DNA of 64,000 nt from CAWKOH01 sp963851245 (lineage in GTDB: Bacteria; Actinomycetota; Acidimicrobiia; Acidimicrobiales; Palsa-688). Of the stretch, positions 7,977-16,538 are shown in pieces. The notes beneath the pieces were generated by a model. The model was not told where the DNA came from. It saw nothing but the letters and a program-made list of their open reading frames with translations, and did not search any database. Within the stretch, counting starts at the first letter, position 1. Each line of letters opens with the position of its first letter. Location of the stretch: assembly GCA_963851245.1 (NCBI GenBank), contig CAWKOH010000007.1, positions 248,001-312,000 of the forward strand, written 5' to 3'. The translations under genes were made by a program, and so were the position numbers.

Positions 7977-8557
7977 TGGCAACCGCCACCGCCAGCACCA
8001 CCACCGAGCGCCCGCGCCTGAAGGTTCGCTACGACTCCGAGATCCGCACTCGACTCAAGGACGAGCTGGGCTTGGCCAACGTCATGATGGTCCCCCGCCT
8101 CGAGAAGATCGTCATCAACATGGGCGTCGGTAAGGCGACTCAGCAAGCGTCCCTCCTCGAGGGGGCTGTCCGGGACCTGACCACCATCTCCGGCCAGAAG
8201 CCGTTGGTGACGAAAGCCAAGAAGTCCATCGCCGGCTTCAAGCTTCGGGAGGGCAACACGATCGGGGCCAAGGTCACTCTTCGCGGCGACCGCATGTGGG
8301 AGTTCTTCGACCGGCTCATCAGCTTGGCCATACCCCGCATCCGGGACTTCCGGGGCCTGCCCCCTCGGGGCTTCGACGGTCGGGGCAACTACACGTTCGG
8401 GGTGACGGAACAGCTGATCTTCCCGGAGATCGACTACGACAAGATCGACGCTCCCCGGGGGATGGACATCACAATCGTCACCACCGCCCGCACCAACGAG
8501 GAGGGCCGGGCCCTGCTCGACGCGTTCGGTTTCCCGTTCCGCAAGGAAGGCAACTAG
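7976..8557 (+). CDS. rplE: 50S ribosomal protein L5
   Basis: 193 residues. Canonical L5 motifs include NVMMVPRLEKIVINMGVG, ITGQKP-like TISGQKPLVTKAKKSI and IPRIRDFRGLPPRGFDGRGNYTFG (split here for reading). L5 binds 5S rRNA and contacts the P-site tRNA. ATG 7976 overlaps the rplX stop; an upstream in-frame ATG at 7958 lies inside rplX. Confidence 0.97.
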   Translation: MATATASTTTERPRLKVRYDSEIRTRLKDELGLANVMMVPRLEKIVINMGVGKATQQASLLEGAVRDLTTISGQKPLVTKAKKSIAGFKLREGNTIGAKVTLRGDRMWEFFDRLISLAIPRIRDFRGLPPRGFDGRGNYTFGVTEQLIFPEIDYDKIDAPRGMDITIVTTARTNEEGRALLDAFGFPFRKEGN

Positions 8558-8559
8558 AG

Positions 8560-8745
8560 ATGGCCAAGAAGGCGCTAATCATCAAGTCTCAGCGCAAGCC
8601 CAAGTACAAGGTCCGGGCCTACACCCGTTGCCGTCGCTGCGGGCGGCCGCATTCGGTGTTCCGCAAGTTCGGCATGTGCCGCATCTGCCTGCGTGAACTG
8701 GTTCACGCCGGTGAGGTGCCGGGCGTGACGAAGGCGAGCTGGTAG
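8560..8745 (+). CDS. rpsN: 30S ribosomal protein S14, zinc-binding type Z
   Basis: 61 residues, the short S14 form. Two CxxC pairs (CRRC and CRIC, about 12 residues apart) bind one zinc. This is the C+ version, in contrast to the longer zinc-free paralogue that actinobacteria often keep under zinc-uptake control elsewhere. ATG 8560 lies two bases after the rplE stop. Confidence 0.97.
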   Translation: MAKKALIIKSQRKPKYKVRAYTRCRRCGRPHSVFRKFGMCRICLRELVHAGEVPGVTKASW

Positions 8746-8758
8746 GGGAGGGCGCGAT

Positions 8759-9163
8759 ATGACAATGACCGATCCCATCGCCGACATGCTGACCCGGATC
8801 CGCAATGCCAACGTGGCTATGCACGACACGGTCCGCATGCCCTCGTCGAAGCTCAAGGAGTCCCTCGCCGCCGTGCTGGCCAAGGAGGGGTACATCGAGG
8901 GCTTCGAGGTCTCGGAGGCGACGGAGCGGCCCGGGCGCACGCTGGAGATAACGATGAAGTACACCAAGGAGCGGAGCCGGACCATCTCCGGTGTTCGCCG
9001 GATCTCCAAGCCCGGTCTGCGGGTCTACACCGCAGCCGACAAGCTCCCGAGAGTACTCGGGGGTCTCGGCGTGGCGGTCCTTTCGACCAGTCAGGGGCTC
9101 ATGACCGACCGGGAGGCGCGCCAGCGCCGCGTCGGTGGCGAGATCCTCTGCTACGTGTGGTGA
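8759..9163 (+). CDS. rpsH: 30S ribosomal protein S8
   Basis: 134 residues, canonical (MTMTDPIADMLTRIRNAN; C-terminal STSQGLMTDREARQRRVGGE). S8 is a central 16S assembly protein and a known spc-operon regulator in enterobacteria. ATG 8759 follows GGGGAGGG by about 5 nt; ATG 8765 is the alternative. Confidence 0.97.
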   Translation: MTMTDPIADMLTRIRNANVAMHDTVRMPSSKLKESLAAVLAKEGYIEGFEVSEATERPGRTLEITMKYTKERSRTISGVRRISKPGLRVYTAADKLPRVLGGLGVAVLSTSQGLMTDREARQRRVGGEILCYVW

Positions 9164-9171
9164 GGTAACCG

Positions 9172-9711
9172 ATGTCTCGAATTGGACGATCCCCCATCCC
9201 TGTGCCGTCGGGCGTCGAGGTAAACCTCTCCGACCGCCAGGTCACCGTCAAGGGCCCCAAGGGCACCCTGGCCAGGTCGGTCCCCGGGCCCATCACGATC
9301 CGCCAGGAGGACTCCACCTTGTTCGTGGAGCGTCCCGACGACGAACGAGAAAGCCGGGCCCTGCACGGCTTGACCAGGTCGCTCGTCAACAACATGGTCG
9401 TCGGGGTTACCGACGGTTTCACCAAGGACCTCGAGATCGTGGGAGTGGGCTACCGGGCCACCGCCAAGGGCCCGGATCAGCTCGAGCTGGCCCTCGGGTT
9501 CAGCCACCCGGTCGTCGTTGACGCCCCGAACGGAGTGACCTTCGAGGTCCCCCAGCCGACGCGCATCAGCGTCAAAGGCATCGACAAGGAACTCGTAGGC
9601 CAGGTGGCCGCCAACATCCGCAAGATCCGCAAGCCCGAGCCCTACAAGGGCAAGGGTGTCCGCTACGCGGGAGAGCGGGTCATACGCAAGGCCGGCAAGG
9701 CCGCCAAGTAA
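9172..9711 (+). CDS. rplF: 50S ribosomal protein L6
   Basis: 179 residues. MSRIGRSPIPVPSGVEV and the C-terminal RKPEPYKGKGVRYAGE are family signatures. L6 has two similar domains and binds near the sarcin-ricin loop and factor-binding site. Confidence 0.97.
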   Translation: MSRIGRSPIPVPSGVEVNLSDRQVTVKGPKGTLARSVPGPITIRQEDSTLFVERPDDERESRALHGLTRSLVNNMVVGVTDGFTKDLEIVGVGYRATAKGPDQLELALGFSHPVVVDAPNGVTFEVPQPTRISVKGIDKELVGQVAANIRKIRKPEPYKGKGVRYAGERVIRKAGKAAK

Positions 9712-9727
9712 GGCAGATCAGCACGCC

Positions 9728-10096
9728 ATGAGCACTTCCAGCAAAGACAAGCAGACCGCAAGGGCCCGGCGTCACCACCGGGTCCGGAAGAAGGTCACAG
9801 GTACCGCCGAGCGTCCCCGGCTGGCCGTCTTCCGCTCCAACAAGCACATCTCCGCCCAGGTGATCGACGATCGCAGTGGGCGCACCGTGGCCGCCGCCTC
9901 GACGGTGGAGAAGGATCTGCGCCAAACCGGCACGACCAGCAACAAGACGGCCGCCTCGACGGTCGGCCGTATGGTCGCCGAGCGGGCCAAGGCCGCCGGG
10001 GTGAGCAGTGTCGTCTTCGACCGGGGCGGGTTCCTGTATCACGGCCGGGTGGCCGCTGTCGCCGACGCGGCCCGCGAGGCCGGACTGGAGTTCTAG
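9728..10096 (+). CDS. rplR: 50S ribosomal protein L18
   Basis: 122 residues from ATG 9728. RHHRVRKKVTGTAERPRLAVFRSNKHI and FDRGGFLYHGRVAAVADAARE (each a family block) identify it; the first is quoted only in part here as KKVTGTAERPRLAVFRS. L18 delivers 5S rRNA to the large subunit. The frame is open upstream into rplF, but homology starts at MSTSSKDK. Confidence 0.96.
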   Translation: MSTSSKDKQTARARRHHRVRKKVTGTAERPRLAVFRSNKHISAQVIDDRSGRTVAAASTVEKDLRQTGTTSNKTAASTVGRMVAERAKAAGVSSVVFDRGGFLYHGRVAAVADAAREAGLEF

Positions 10097-10101
10097 ATCA
10101 T

Positions 10102-10650
10102 ATGGCTGAGCAGCAATTCGAAGACCGAACCATCAAGGTGAACCGGGTCGCCAAGGTCGTCAAAGGCGGCCGGCGGTTCTCGTTCGCGGCCCTGATGGTT
10201 ATCGGCGACGGTCAGGGAACCGTCGGCTTGGGATACGGGAAAGCGAAAGAGGCCGGACTGGCCGTTCAGAAGGGCATCGAGGAGGCCAAAAAGAACCTGT
10301 TCACCGTGCCCCTGGCCGGCTCCACCATCACCCACCCGGTGTTGGGCGAAGCGGGCGCCGGCCGCGTCCTCCTGAAGCCGGCCGCACCCGGTACCGGTGT
10401 GATAGCCGGCGGGGCGGCCCGTGCGATTCTCGAAATGGCCGGCATCCACGACATCCTGGCCAAGTCCTTGGGGTCGTCGAACAGCATCAACGTGGCTCAG
10501 GCGACGGTCGCCGGGTTGCGGGCTCTCAAGCGGCCCGACGAGGTGGCTCGTCTGCGGGGCAAGTCCCCCGAGGAGGTCGTCCCTGCCGGCGTATGGCGTG
10601 CCTACAGAGACACGCAGCGGGGGGCACACGTACCGGACGAGGTGGCGTGA
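10102..10650 (+). CDS. rpsE: 30S ribosomal protein S5
   Basis: 182 residues. N-terminal dsRNA-binding-like domain (KGGRRFSFAALMVIGDG, VGLGYGKAKE) and the C-terminal ribosomal S5 fold (LLKPAAPGTGVIAGGAAR, ILAKSLGSSNSINV). S5 affects mRNA helicase activity and decoding fidelity. The stop overlaps the rpmD start. Confidence 0.97.
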   Translation: MAEQQFEDRTIKVNRVAKVVKGGRRFSFAALMVIGDGQGTVGLGYGKAKEAGLAVQKGIEEAKKNLFTVPLAGSTITHPVLGEAGAGRVLLKPAAPGTGVIAGGAARAILEMAGIHDILAKSLGSSNSINVAQATVAGLRALKRPDEVARLRGKSPEEVVPAGVWRAYRDTQRGAHVPDEVA

Positions 10651-10838
10651 TGGCTGAACTGATCGTCACCCAGGTGAAGTCGGGGATAGGCACCAAACCC
10701 AAGCACCGGGGCACCCTCAGAGCCCTCGGCCTGCACGGGATCGGCAGTAGCAACACTCTGCCCGACCGGCCCGAGATCCGGGGCATGATCGCCCGCGTCC
10801 CCCACCTCGTGAAGGTCGAGGAAGAGGAGTCCAGATGA
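10650..10838 (+). CDS. rpmD: 50S ribosomal protein L30
   Basis: 62 residues, typical short L30 (LIVTQVKSGIGTKPKHRGTL, LGLHGIGSSNTLPD). ATG 10650 shares its A with the rpsE TGA, and the stop overlaps the rplO start by 4 bp. Confidence 0.96.
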   Translation: MAELIVTQVKSGIGTKPKHRGTLRALGLHGIGSSNTLPDRPEIRGMIARVPHLVKVEEEESR

Positions 10839-11323
10839 AGGTCCATGACTTGAAGCCGGCACCCGGTTCGACCCGGGACCGGCGCCGCGTCGGCCGCGGC
10901 ATCGCCGGCAAGGGTGGTAAGACGGCCGGGCGGGGAACCAAGGGTCAGGGCGCCCGCGACAACGTGAAGCCCGGCTTCGAGGGCGGCCAGCTGCCCCTCA
11001 AGCAGAGAATCCCGAAGCTCAAGGGTTTCAAGAACCCGTTTCGCGTGGAGTACAACGTCATCAATCTGGATACGTTGGAGGCCTTCGACGGTGACGTCGT
11101 GAATCCCGACACCTTGCGGGCCAAGGGCCTCGTACACAAGCACGGCCTGGTCAAGGTCCTGGGCCGGGGTGAGCTGTCCCGCCGGCTCCACGTGTCCGCT
11201 CACGCCTTTTCTCGTTCAGCCACGGCCGCGATTGAGGGGGCCGGCGGCCGCACCGAGACCCTCCCGCTCCCATTCGGCCATGGCCGCCCACCCGCCAAAG
11301 GAAACGCTCTAACCAACCGCTAG
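10835..11323 (+). CDS. rplO: 50S ribosomal protein L15
   Basis: 162 residues. The Gly/Arg/Lys-rich N-terminus (RVGRGIAGKGGKTAGRGTKG) and the EGGQLPLKQRIPKLKGF block are diagnostic. A late 50S assembly protein. It is followed by a 79-bp gap before secY, with no terminator visible, so secY is likely cotranscribed. Confidence 0.96.
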   Translation: MKVHDLKPAPGSTRDRRRVGRGIAGKGGKTAGRGTKGQGARDNVKPGFEGGQLPLKQRIPKLKGFKNPFRVEYNVINLDTLEAFDGDVVNPDTLRAKGLVHKHGLVKVLGRGELSRRLHVSAHAFSRSATAAIEGAGGRTETLPLPFGHGRPPAKGNALTNR

Positions 11324-11402
11324 TTATGGCCGGTGGCGATGGGTCGTGGTGGTCCCGGAAGGGTAGCCTGCTAGGGCCTGATAGGGCAGAAGAGAGGATC
11401 TG

Positions 11403-12725
11403 ATGCGCAGCACTTTCACCAACTTGGCGAATATGTTTCGGGTCCCGGATCTGCGCAACAAGGTCCTGTTCACCTTGCTCATCATCACCGTCTACCGGTT
11501 TGGCGCCAACATTCCCTGTCCGGGTATCGACTTCAGCGCAGTCCAGTCTCTGGTCTCCTCCACGAGCAAGGGCGGGGCGCTGGCTCTGCTGAACCTGTTT
11601 TCCGGCGGGGCCCTGACCAAGTTCGCCATCTTCGGGCTCGGGATCATGCCCTACATCACGGCATCGATCATCATCCAGTTGTTGATCGTGGTGATCCCCA
11701 AGTTCGAGCAATGGCGCGACGAGGGGGCAGTGGGCCAGAAGAAGCTGACCCAGGTCACCCGGTACCTGACTATCGCCTTGGCCGTCATGCAGTCAACCGG
11801 CCTGGCCTACCTCTTCCACAACGGCGGAGGCGGCCTGCTCGGCAACGGCTCGGGCCTCAATATCGACCTCATACCGGACTTCACGATCCCCCGTATCCTT
11901 CTCATCGTTCTGACCATGACTACCGGCACCGTGGTGGTCATGTGGCTCGGGGAGTGCATCACCCAGCGCGGCATCGGCCAGGGCATGTCGGTCCTGATCT
12001 TCACCAACGTCGTGGCTACCATGCCTTCCGGCGGGTCTGCGGTTCTCTCCGAAGCGGGGCTGGGGAAGTTCATCACCATTATCATCATTTCCCTTGCTCT
12101 GCTGGTGGCCATCGTGTTCATCGAGCAGGGTCAGAGGCGGATTCCCGTTACCTTCGCCAAGCGGGTGGTGGGCCGGCGCATGTACGGGGGCCAGAGCACG
12201 TACATACCCATGAAGGTCAACACGGGCGGGGTTGTGCCCATCATTTTCGCCAGCTCGGTTCTCTACTTCCCGATCCTGATCTCGAACGTGCTGCCCAGCC
12301 ACGGCTTCTGGCAGCAGGTGCAGGACTGGATCAGCGTGCACCTGGCCCAGCCGAACAATCTCTGGTACATCTTCCTGTACGGCATCCTGATCATCGGGTT
12401 CGCGTATTTCTACGCCATGGTCACTTTCGATCCCCATCAGCAGGCCGACGTGATCCGCAAGCAAGGTGGCTACATTCCCGGCATCCGACCCGGGCCGCCC
12501 ACGGAACGCCACCTGCAGAACATCCTCAACCGCATCACCCTCCCAGGAGCACTGTGGCTGGCGGCCATCGCTCTCTTGCCCTCGATCATGCTGGCGCTGT
12601 GGAACATCCAGAACTACCCGTTCGCGGGTACGACCCTGCTCATTGCCGTCGGTGTGGCCCTCGAGACCATGAAGCAGGTAGACAGTCAGCTGATGCTCCG
12701 GAACTACGAGGGTTTCCTCAAGTAG
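11403..12725 (+). CDS. secY: Protein translocase channel subunit SecY
   Basis: 440 residues, full length, about ten transmembrane helices. Recognisable segments are TKFAIFGLGIMPYITASI in the early channel helices, GECITQRGIGQGMSVLIF, the cytoplasmic loop FVEQGQRR-like FIEQGQRRIPVTFAKR, and PTERHLQNILNRITLPGAL. It forms the Sec pore with SecE and SecG. GAGGA precedes ATG 11403. Confidence 0.97.
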   Translation: MRSTFTNLANMFRVPDLRNKVLFTLLIITVYRFGANIPCPGIDFSAVQSLVSSTSKGGALALLNLFSGGALTKFAIFGLGIMPYITASIIIQLLIVVIPKFEQWRDEGAVGQKKLTQVTRYLTIALAVMQSTGLAYLFHNGGGGLLGNGSGLNIDLIPDFTIPRILLIVLTMTTGTVVVMWLGECITQRGIGQGMSVLIFTNVVATMPSGGSAVLSEAGLGKFITIIIISLALLVAIVFIEQGQRRIPVTFAKRVVGRRMYGGQSTYIPMKVNTGGVVPIIFASSVLYFPILISNVLPSHGFWQQVQDWISVHLAQPNNLWYIFLYGILIIGFAYFYAMVTFDPHQQADVIRKQGGYIPGIRPGPPTERHLQNILNRITLPGALWLAAIALLPSIMLALWNIQNYPFAGTTLLIAVGVALETMKQVDSQLMLRNYEGFLK

Positions 12726-12753
12726 TGCCGCTTGCGAGGCGGAGAGCCGATAG

Positions 12754-13431
12754 GTGAACCCCGGCGCCCGCGTTGTCGTCCTCGGCAAGCAGGGAGCAGG
12801 TAAGGGGACTCAGGCGGTCAGATTGTCGCGCCACTACGTGGTGCCCCATGTGTCCACCGGGGACACGTTCCGCGCCGCTGTCCGCTCGGGGTCGGAGTTC
12901 GGAGAAAAGGCCCGGAGCTATCTCGACTCCGGCGAGCTGGTTCCCGACGAGATCGTGATCGGAATGGTCCGCGAAAGGCTGACCAGGGACGACACCACCC
13001 ATCGGGGTTTCATTCTCGACGGCTTCCCCCGCACTGTCCGCCAGGCGCAGGACCTGATGGACTTCCTGGAACCCAATGGCCTGGACGTGGCCATCAACCT
13101 CGAGATAGACACCGCCCAGGTGTTGCGCCGCCTGGCCAGTCGCCGCGTATGCGCCGACTGCGGGGCCAACTACAGCGTCTTTGATAATCCGCCCCGGATC
13201 CGTGGGATCTGCGACGTGTGCGGCGGCGAGGTGGTTCAGCGCGACGACGACACCGAGGCGGCCATCCGGCGCCGGCTCGAGCTGTACGAGAGGGAGACGG
13301 CTCCGCTTATCGAATGGTTCGAGGGCCTGGGGCTGCTCGTGTCCCTCGAGGGAACCGGATCGCCCGACGAGGTGACAGACCGGCTGGTCGCCGAGGTGGA
13401 CCGGCGCAAGGCCCGCTTGCTGCCCGGGTAG
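12754..13431 (+). CDS. adk: Adenylate kinase with zinc-binding LID
   Basis: 225 residues from GTG. The P-loop is GKQGAGKGT (residues about 10-18), followed by STGDTFR and DGFPRTVRQAQ. The LID is the long type and carries four cysteines (C133, C136, C153, C156; CADC and CDVC), which bind structural zinc in such enzymes. Catalyses ATP + AMP = 2 ADP. Position after secY is the standard spc order; the next usual gene, map, is displaced about 4.2 kb downstream. Confidence 0.96.
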   Translation: MNPGARVVVLGKQGAGKGTQAVRLSRHYVVPHVSTGDTFRAAVRSGSEFGEKARSYLDSGELVPDEIVIGMVRERLTRDDTTHRGFILDGFPRTVRQAQDLMDFLEPNGLDVAINLEIDTAQVLRRLASRRVCADCGANYSVFDNPPRIRGICDVCGGEVVQRDDDTEAAIRRRLELYERETAPLIEWFEGLGLLVSLEGTGSPDEVTDRLVAEVDRRKARLLPG

Positions 13432-13501
13432 GTGCGCGGCGGAGGCCGGCGTCGGGGAGCGAAGGGTAGTCTGACACCGGTGCCCGAGGATCGGGGGAGT
13501 A

Positions 13502-15163
13502 GTGGCTGACGGAGAGATCGTCATACGTGGAGGCACGGTCGTCGACGGGACCGGAGCGCCCGCCCGCCGGGCGGACGTGGCCGTGGCGGACGGGAGGATC
13601 GTCGCCGTTGGCGACCGGCTGACCGGGGATCGCGAGCTCGATGCCGCCGGCCAGGTCGTGAGCCCCGGCTTCATCGACATCCACACCCATTACGACGCTC
13701 AGGTGTTCTGGGACCCGTGGCTGACCCCGTCAGCGTTCCACGGCGTCACCTCGGTCGTCGCCGGTAACTGTGGCTTCTCGATCGCCCCTGTGGTACCGGA
13801 CGGCGTTCCCCTCATGGCTCGCACCCTCCAGCACGTCGAGGACATGAGCTTCGACACCCTGGCCGCCGGCGTCCCGTGGAGCGAGTTCGAGACCTTCCCT
13901 CAGTACCTGGACGCGGTCGGCCGCCACGGGGTGGCGCTCAACTACGGCTGCTACGTGGGCCACACGGCCGTCAGGCTCTACGTGATGGGCGACGACGCCT
14001 ATGAGCGGGCCGCGACCGATCAGGAGCTGCAGGCCATGCAGGCGGTTGTGGGGGACGCCATGGCCGCCGGCGCCATCGGCTTCGCCAGCAGCGCCAATCC
14101 CCTTCATAACGGCGACAAGGGCCGCCCGGTGCCCTCGCGCGTCGGCGACCTGCACGAGCTGAGCGCCCTGCTCGAGCCGGTGCGAGATTCGGGCAAGGGA
14201 GTCGTGGCCCTCCTGCCGGGCGGGGTGATCAAGAACTCCGAGGTGTTCTCCCTGCAGAAGCGCATCGGTCGACCCTTCACCTGGACCGCCCTGCTGACGA
14301 TCGAAGGCCGTCCGTACCACCAGCAGGTGATAGCGGAGCACGAGGAGGCGTGGGCGGGCGGCGCCGAGGTCTGGCCCCAGGTCTCGTGCCGGCCACTGGT
14401 TTTCCAGATGAACTTGGCCGAGCCCTTCACCCTGAACAACCGGCCTTCGTTCTCCGCGCTCATGGCCAAGTCGAAGGAAGAGCGGCTAGCCGCCTATCGG
14501 GACTCCTCCTGGCGGGCTGCCGCGTGGGAGGACCTCAACGACAAGATCCCCTTCAATTGGAAATCCGTCTCCGTGGCCGAGTCGGAATCGCGGCCGGACC
14601 TGGTTGGTCGGGGGGTCCTGGATCTGGCTGACCAGCAGGGCGGCACGCCCCTGGATGTGATCCTCGATCTTTCCCTGGCGGATGATCTTCACACCCGCTT
14701 CTGGTCGGTCCTGGCCAACAACGATCCGGACGGCATCGCCTGGCTCCTGCCCCGGGACCACGTCTTGTTTGGTCTGGCGGATTCCGGTGCCCACGTCTCC
14801 CAGCTGTGCGACGCATGCTTCGCGACCGACCTGCTCGGGGGATGGGTCCGGGACCGCGGGGTGATGCCGCTGGAGCGCGCCATCCACAAGCTGACGGGTG
14901 AGCCCGCCGCGGTTTACGGCTTGACCGACAGAGGCACGATCAAGGAAGGCCGGGCGGCCGACATCTGCGTTTTCGATCCCGATACCGTCGCCCCGGGACC
15001 GGTCCGCCGGTTGCGCGACTTTCCTGCCGGCGGGGAAAGACTGACGGCCGACGCTCCCCAGGGCATCACCCACGTGCTCGTCAACGGTGTCCCGATCCGG
15101 GCTGACGGGGAGTCGGTCGTCGAGGGGCTCAACTCCCATCCGGGTCAGCTACTCCGGGTTTGA
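13502..15163 (+). CDS. Amidohydrolase, N-acyl-D-amino-acid deacylase (D-aminoacylase) family
   Basis: 553 residues from GTG 13502 with a GGGGGAG run just upstream. The N-terminal beta-sandwich leads to GFIDIHTHYDAQVFWDP (metal-binding HxH), then GVTSVVAGNCGFSIAP, which is typical of D-aminoacylase-type amidohydrolases. FGLADSGAHVSQLCD near the C-terminus carries the late metal-site Asp, and GRAADICVFDP closes the sandwich. Exact substrate is not evident; N-acyl-D-amino acids or related amides are the family guess. It is not a ribosomal-operon gene and interrupts adk-map. A possible -10 (TAGTCT, 13467-13472) suggests its own promoter. Confidence 0.85.
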   Translation: MADGEIVIRGGTVVDGTGAPARRADVAVADGRIVAVGDRLTGDRELDAAGQVVSPGFIDIHTHYDAQVFWDPWLTPSAFHGVTSVVAGNCGFSIAPVVPDGVPLMARTLQHVEDMSFDTLAAGVPWSEFETFPQYLDAVGRHGVALNYGCYVGHTAVRLYVMGDDAYERAATDQELQAMQAVVGDAMAAGAIGFASSANPLHNGDKGRPVPSRVGDLHELSALLEPVRDSGKGVVALLPGGVIKNSEVFSLQKRIGRPFTWTALLTIEGRPYHQQVIAEHEEAWAGGAEVWPQVSCRPLVFQMNLAEPFTLNNRPSFSALMAKSKEERLAAYRDSSWRAAAWEDLNDKIPFNWKSVSVAESESRPDLVGRGVLDLADQQGGTPLDVILDLSLADDLHTRFWSVLANNDPDGIAWLLPRDHVLFGLADSGAHVSQLCDACFATDLLGGWVRDRGVMPLERAIHKLTGEPAAVYGLTDRGTIKEGRAADICVFDPDTVAPGPVRRLRDFPAGGERLTADAPQGITHVLVNGVPIRADGESVVEGLNSHPGQLLRV

Positions 15164-15207
15164 TCCCTTCGGAATACGGGCCTGATCCTTCACAAAGGCA
15201 AGCACGG

Positions 15208-16476
15208 TTACAGGGCGGAGACCGGAACCGGCGTGAACGCCGACCACGGCACGCTCGACCAGTCTTCGACGCCACCGTCGGTCGGTAGCGGCGCCCGCGG
15301 ACCCCCTATCACGTTGACGACGTCACCCACCCGGCTGAACTGGAAGAACTGTTCGGCGTTGGCGGGGCTGAGGTTGATGCAGCCATGCGACACGTTGATG
15401 CTTCCCTGGTCCGCCACCGACCAGGGTGCTGAATGCACGTACTCGCCGCTGTCGGAGATGTGGACGTCCCAGAGGACCGTCTCGTTGTAACCATTGGGGG
15501 AGTTGACCGGGATGCCCACCGAGGACGAGATCATCTGCACCTTGCTCTCCCGGTCCAGGACGATGTGCACTCCGTCCATGGTCGGGTACTGGGTCCGGCC
15601 GGCGCTGATGGGGTAGGTGGCGATGGCCTTGCCGTTGAGGGTGACCGTCATCTCGTGGGTGGCCAGGTTGGCGGTGGAAATGCGGGCGTCGCCGACGGCG
15701 AACCTTACTGATGTCGAGCCCTGGCCCCATTCGCCGGAACCGGCGTTCCATCCGGCCAGATCGTCGGAGAACGAGATCTGCTCGCCCGAGGACCAGTAGG
15801 TCTGCGGGCGGAGATGGAGCTCGGTGTCGGAGAACCAGTAGGCGCCGACCGGAACGGGCTTCGAAAGCGACAGGTGCAGGTGGGACATCAAGCCGGTGCG
15901 CGCTGACGGGGTGATGATCGGCTGCGTGAAGGTGAGGACGATGGGTTGCCCGACCCCAACCGTCAACCCGCTGTCCGGCCATACGGTTGCCCCGACTAAC
16001 GCGGTGGGGCTGACAGTCGTGAAGGTCGATTCCGTCGTGGCCATGGTCCCCGACTGGTTGGTCACGACCGCCGTGATGGCGTAGTGCGAGGAGGGACTCA
16101 ACGGTCCCGACGATGTCCACTGGGTCGCGCCCGGGTTCAGAGATCCCGTCAGAGCCCGGCCGCCTGAGGTCGATACCGTCACGGAGGTGAAGTGGCCCTG
16201 GCTGGTCTTGACCTCCACCGTGCTGTCCGGCGTCACATTGGTTGCCCCGTCGGCGGGATCGGGCACGACAGCGGCGGCCAGGATGCCCTGTTCCGAAGTG
16301 GTCGGTGGGGCCGTGCCGTGCGAAGGCGGCGCCCCTGCGGAGGAATGGTGGGCCGAAGGCTGGGATGCGATCACGGCCACGATCGCAGCTACGGCGGCGC
16401 CGGCGACCACTCCGATGGCTAGCACCAGCCGCCAGCTCCGGTGTCTGCCGCCCCGGTGTAGCCCGCCGTGTGCCAT
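15208..16476 (-). CDS. L,D-transpeptidase (YkuD domain) with Ig-like domains
   Basis: 422 residues from ATG 16476. A short basic N-terminus is followed by one hydrophobic segment (about residues 16-37), then a Ser/Thr/Pro linker, Ig-like repeats (PDPADGATNVTPDSTVEV; VWPDSGLTVGVGQPIVLTF), and a YkuD catalytic domain with HSAPWS and NVSHGCINLSPANAE; Cys366 is the nucleophile. Actinobacterial relatives form 3-3 peptidoglycan crosslinks outside the membrane. The protein is probably membrane-anchored. Convergent with the amidohydrolase (44 bp gap) and divergent from the cyclase. An in-frame upstream start at 16560 would overlap the cyclase and adds no homology. Confidence 0.9.
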   Translation of the reverse strand: MAHGGLHRGGRHRSWRLVLAIGVVAGAAVAAIVAVIASQPSAHHSSAGAPPSHGTAPPTTSEQGILAAAVVPDPADGATNVTPDSTVEVKTSQGHFTSVTVSTSGGRALTGSLNPGATQWTSSGPLSPSSHYAITAVVTNQSGTMATTESTFTTVSPTALVGATVWPDSGLTVGVGQPIVLTFTQPIITPSARTGLMSHLHLSLSKPVPVGAYWFSDTELHLRPQTYWSSGEQISFSDDLAGWNAGSGEWGQGSTSVRFAVGDARISTANLATHEMTVTLNGKAIATYPISAGRTQYPTMDGVHIVLDRESKVQMISSSVGIPVNSPNGYNETVLWDVHISDSGEYVHSAPWSVADQGSINVSHGCINLSPANAEQFFQFSRVGDVVNVIGGPRAPLPTDGGVEDWSSVPWSAFTPVPVSAL

Positions 16477-16538
16477 TACCACGAATGTACGGGGTCTCCG
16501 CCCCGATCGGGGCTCGGCCCAGGGGGCAGACTGGTGGC

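Noticed and set aside
11324..11402. Separate secY promoter
   Set aside because: Only a weak TAGCCT hexamer with no matching -35 was found; cotranscription with rplO is simpler.
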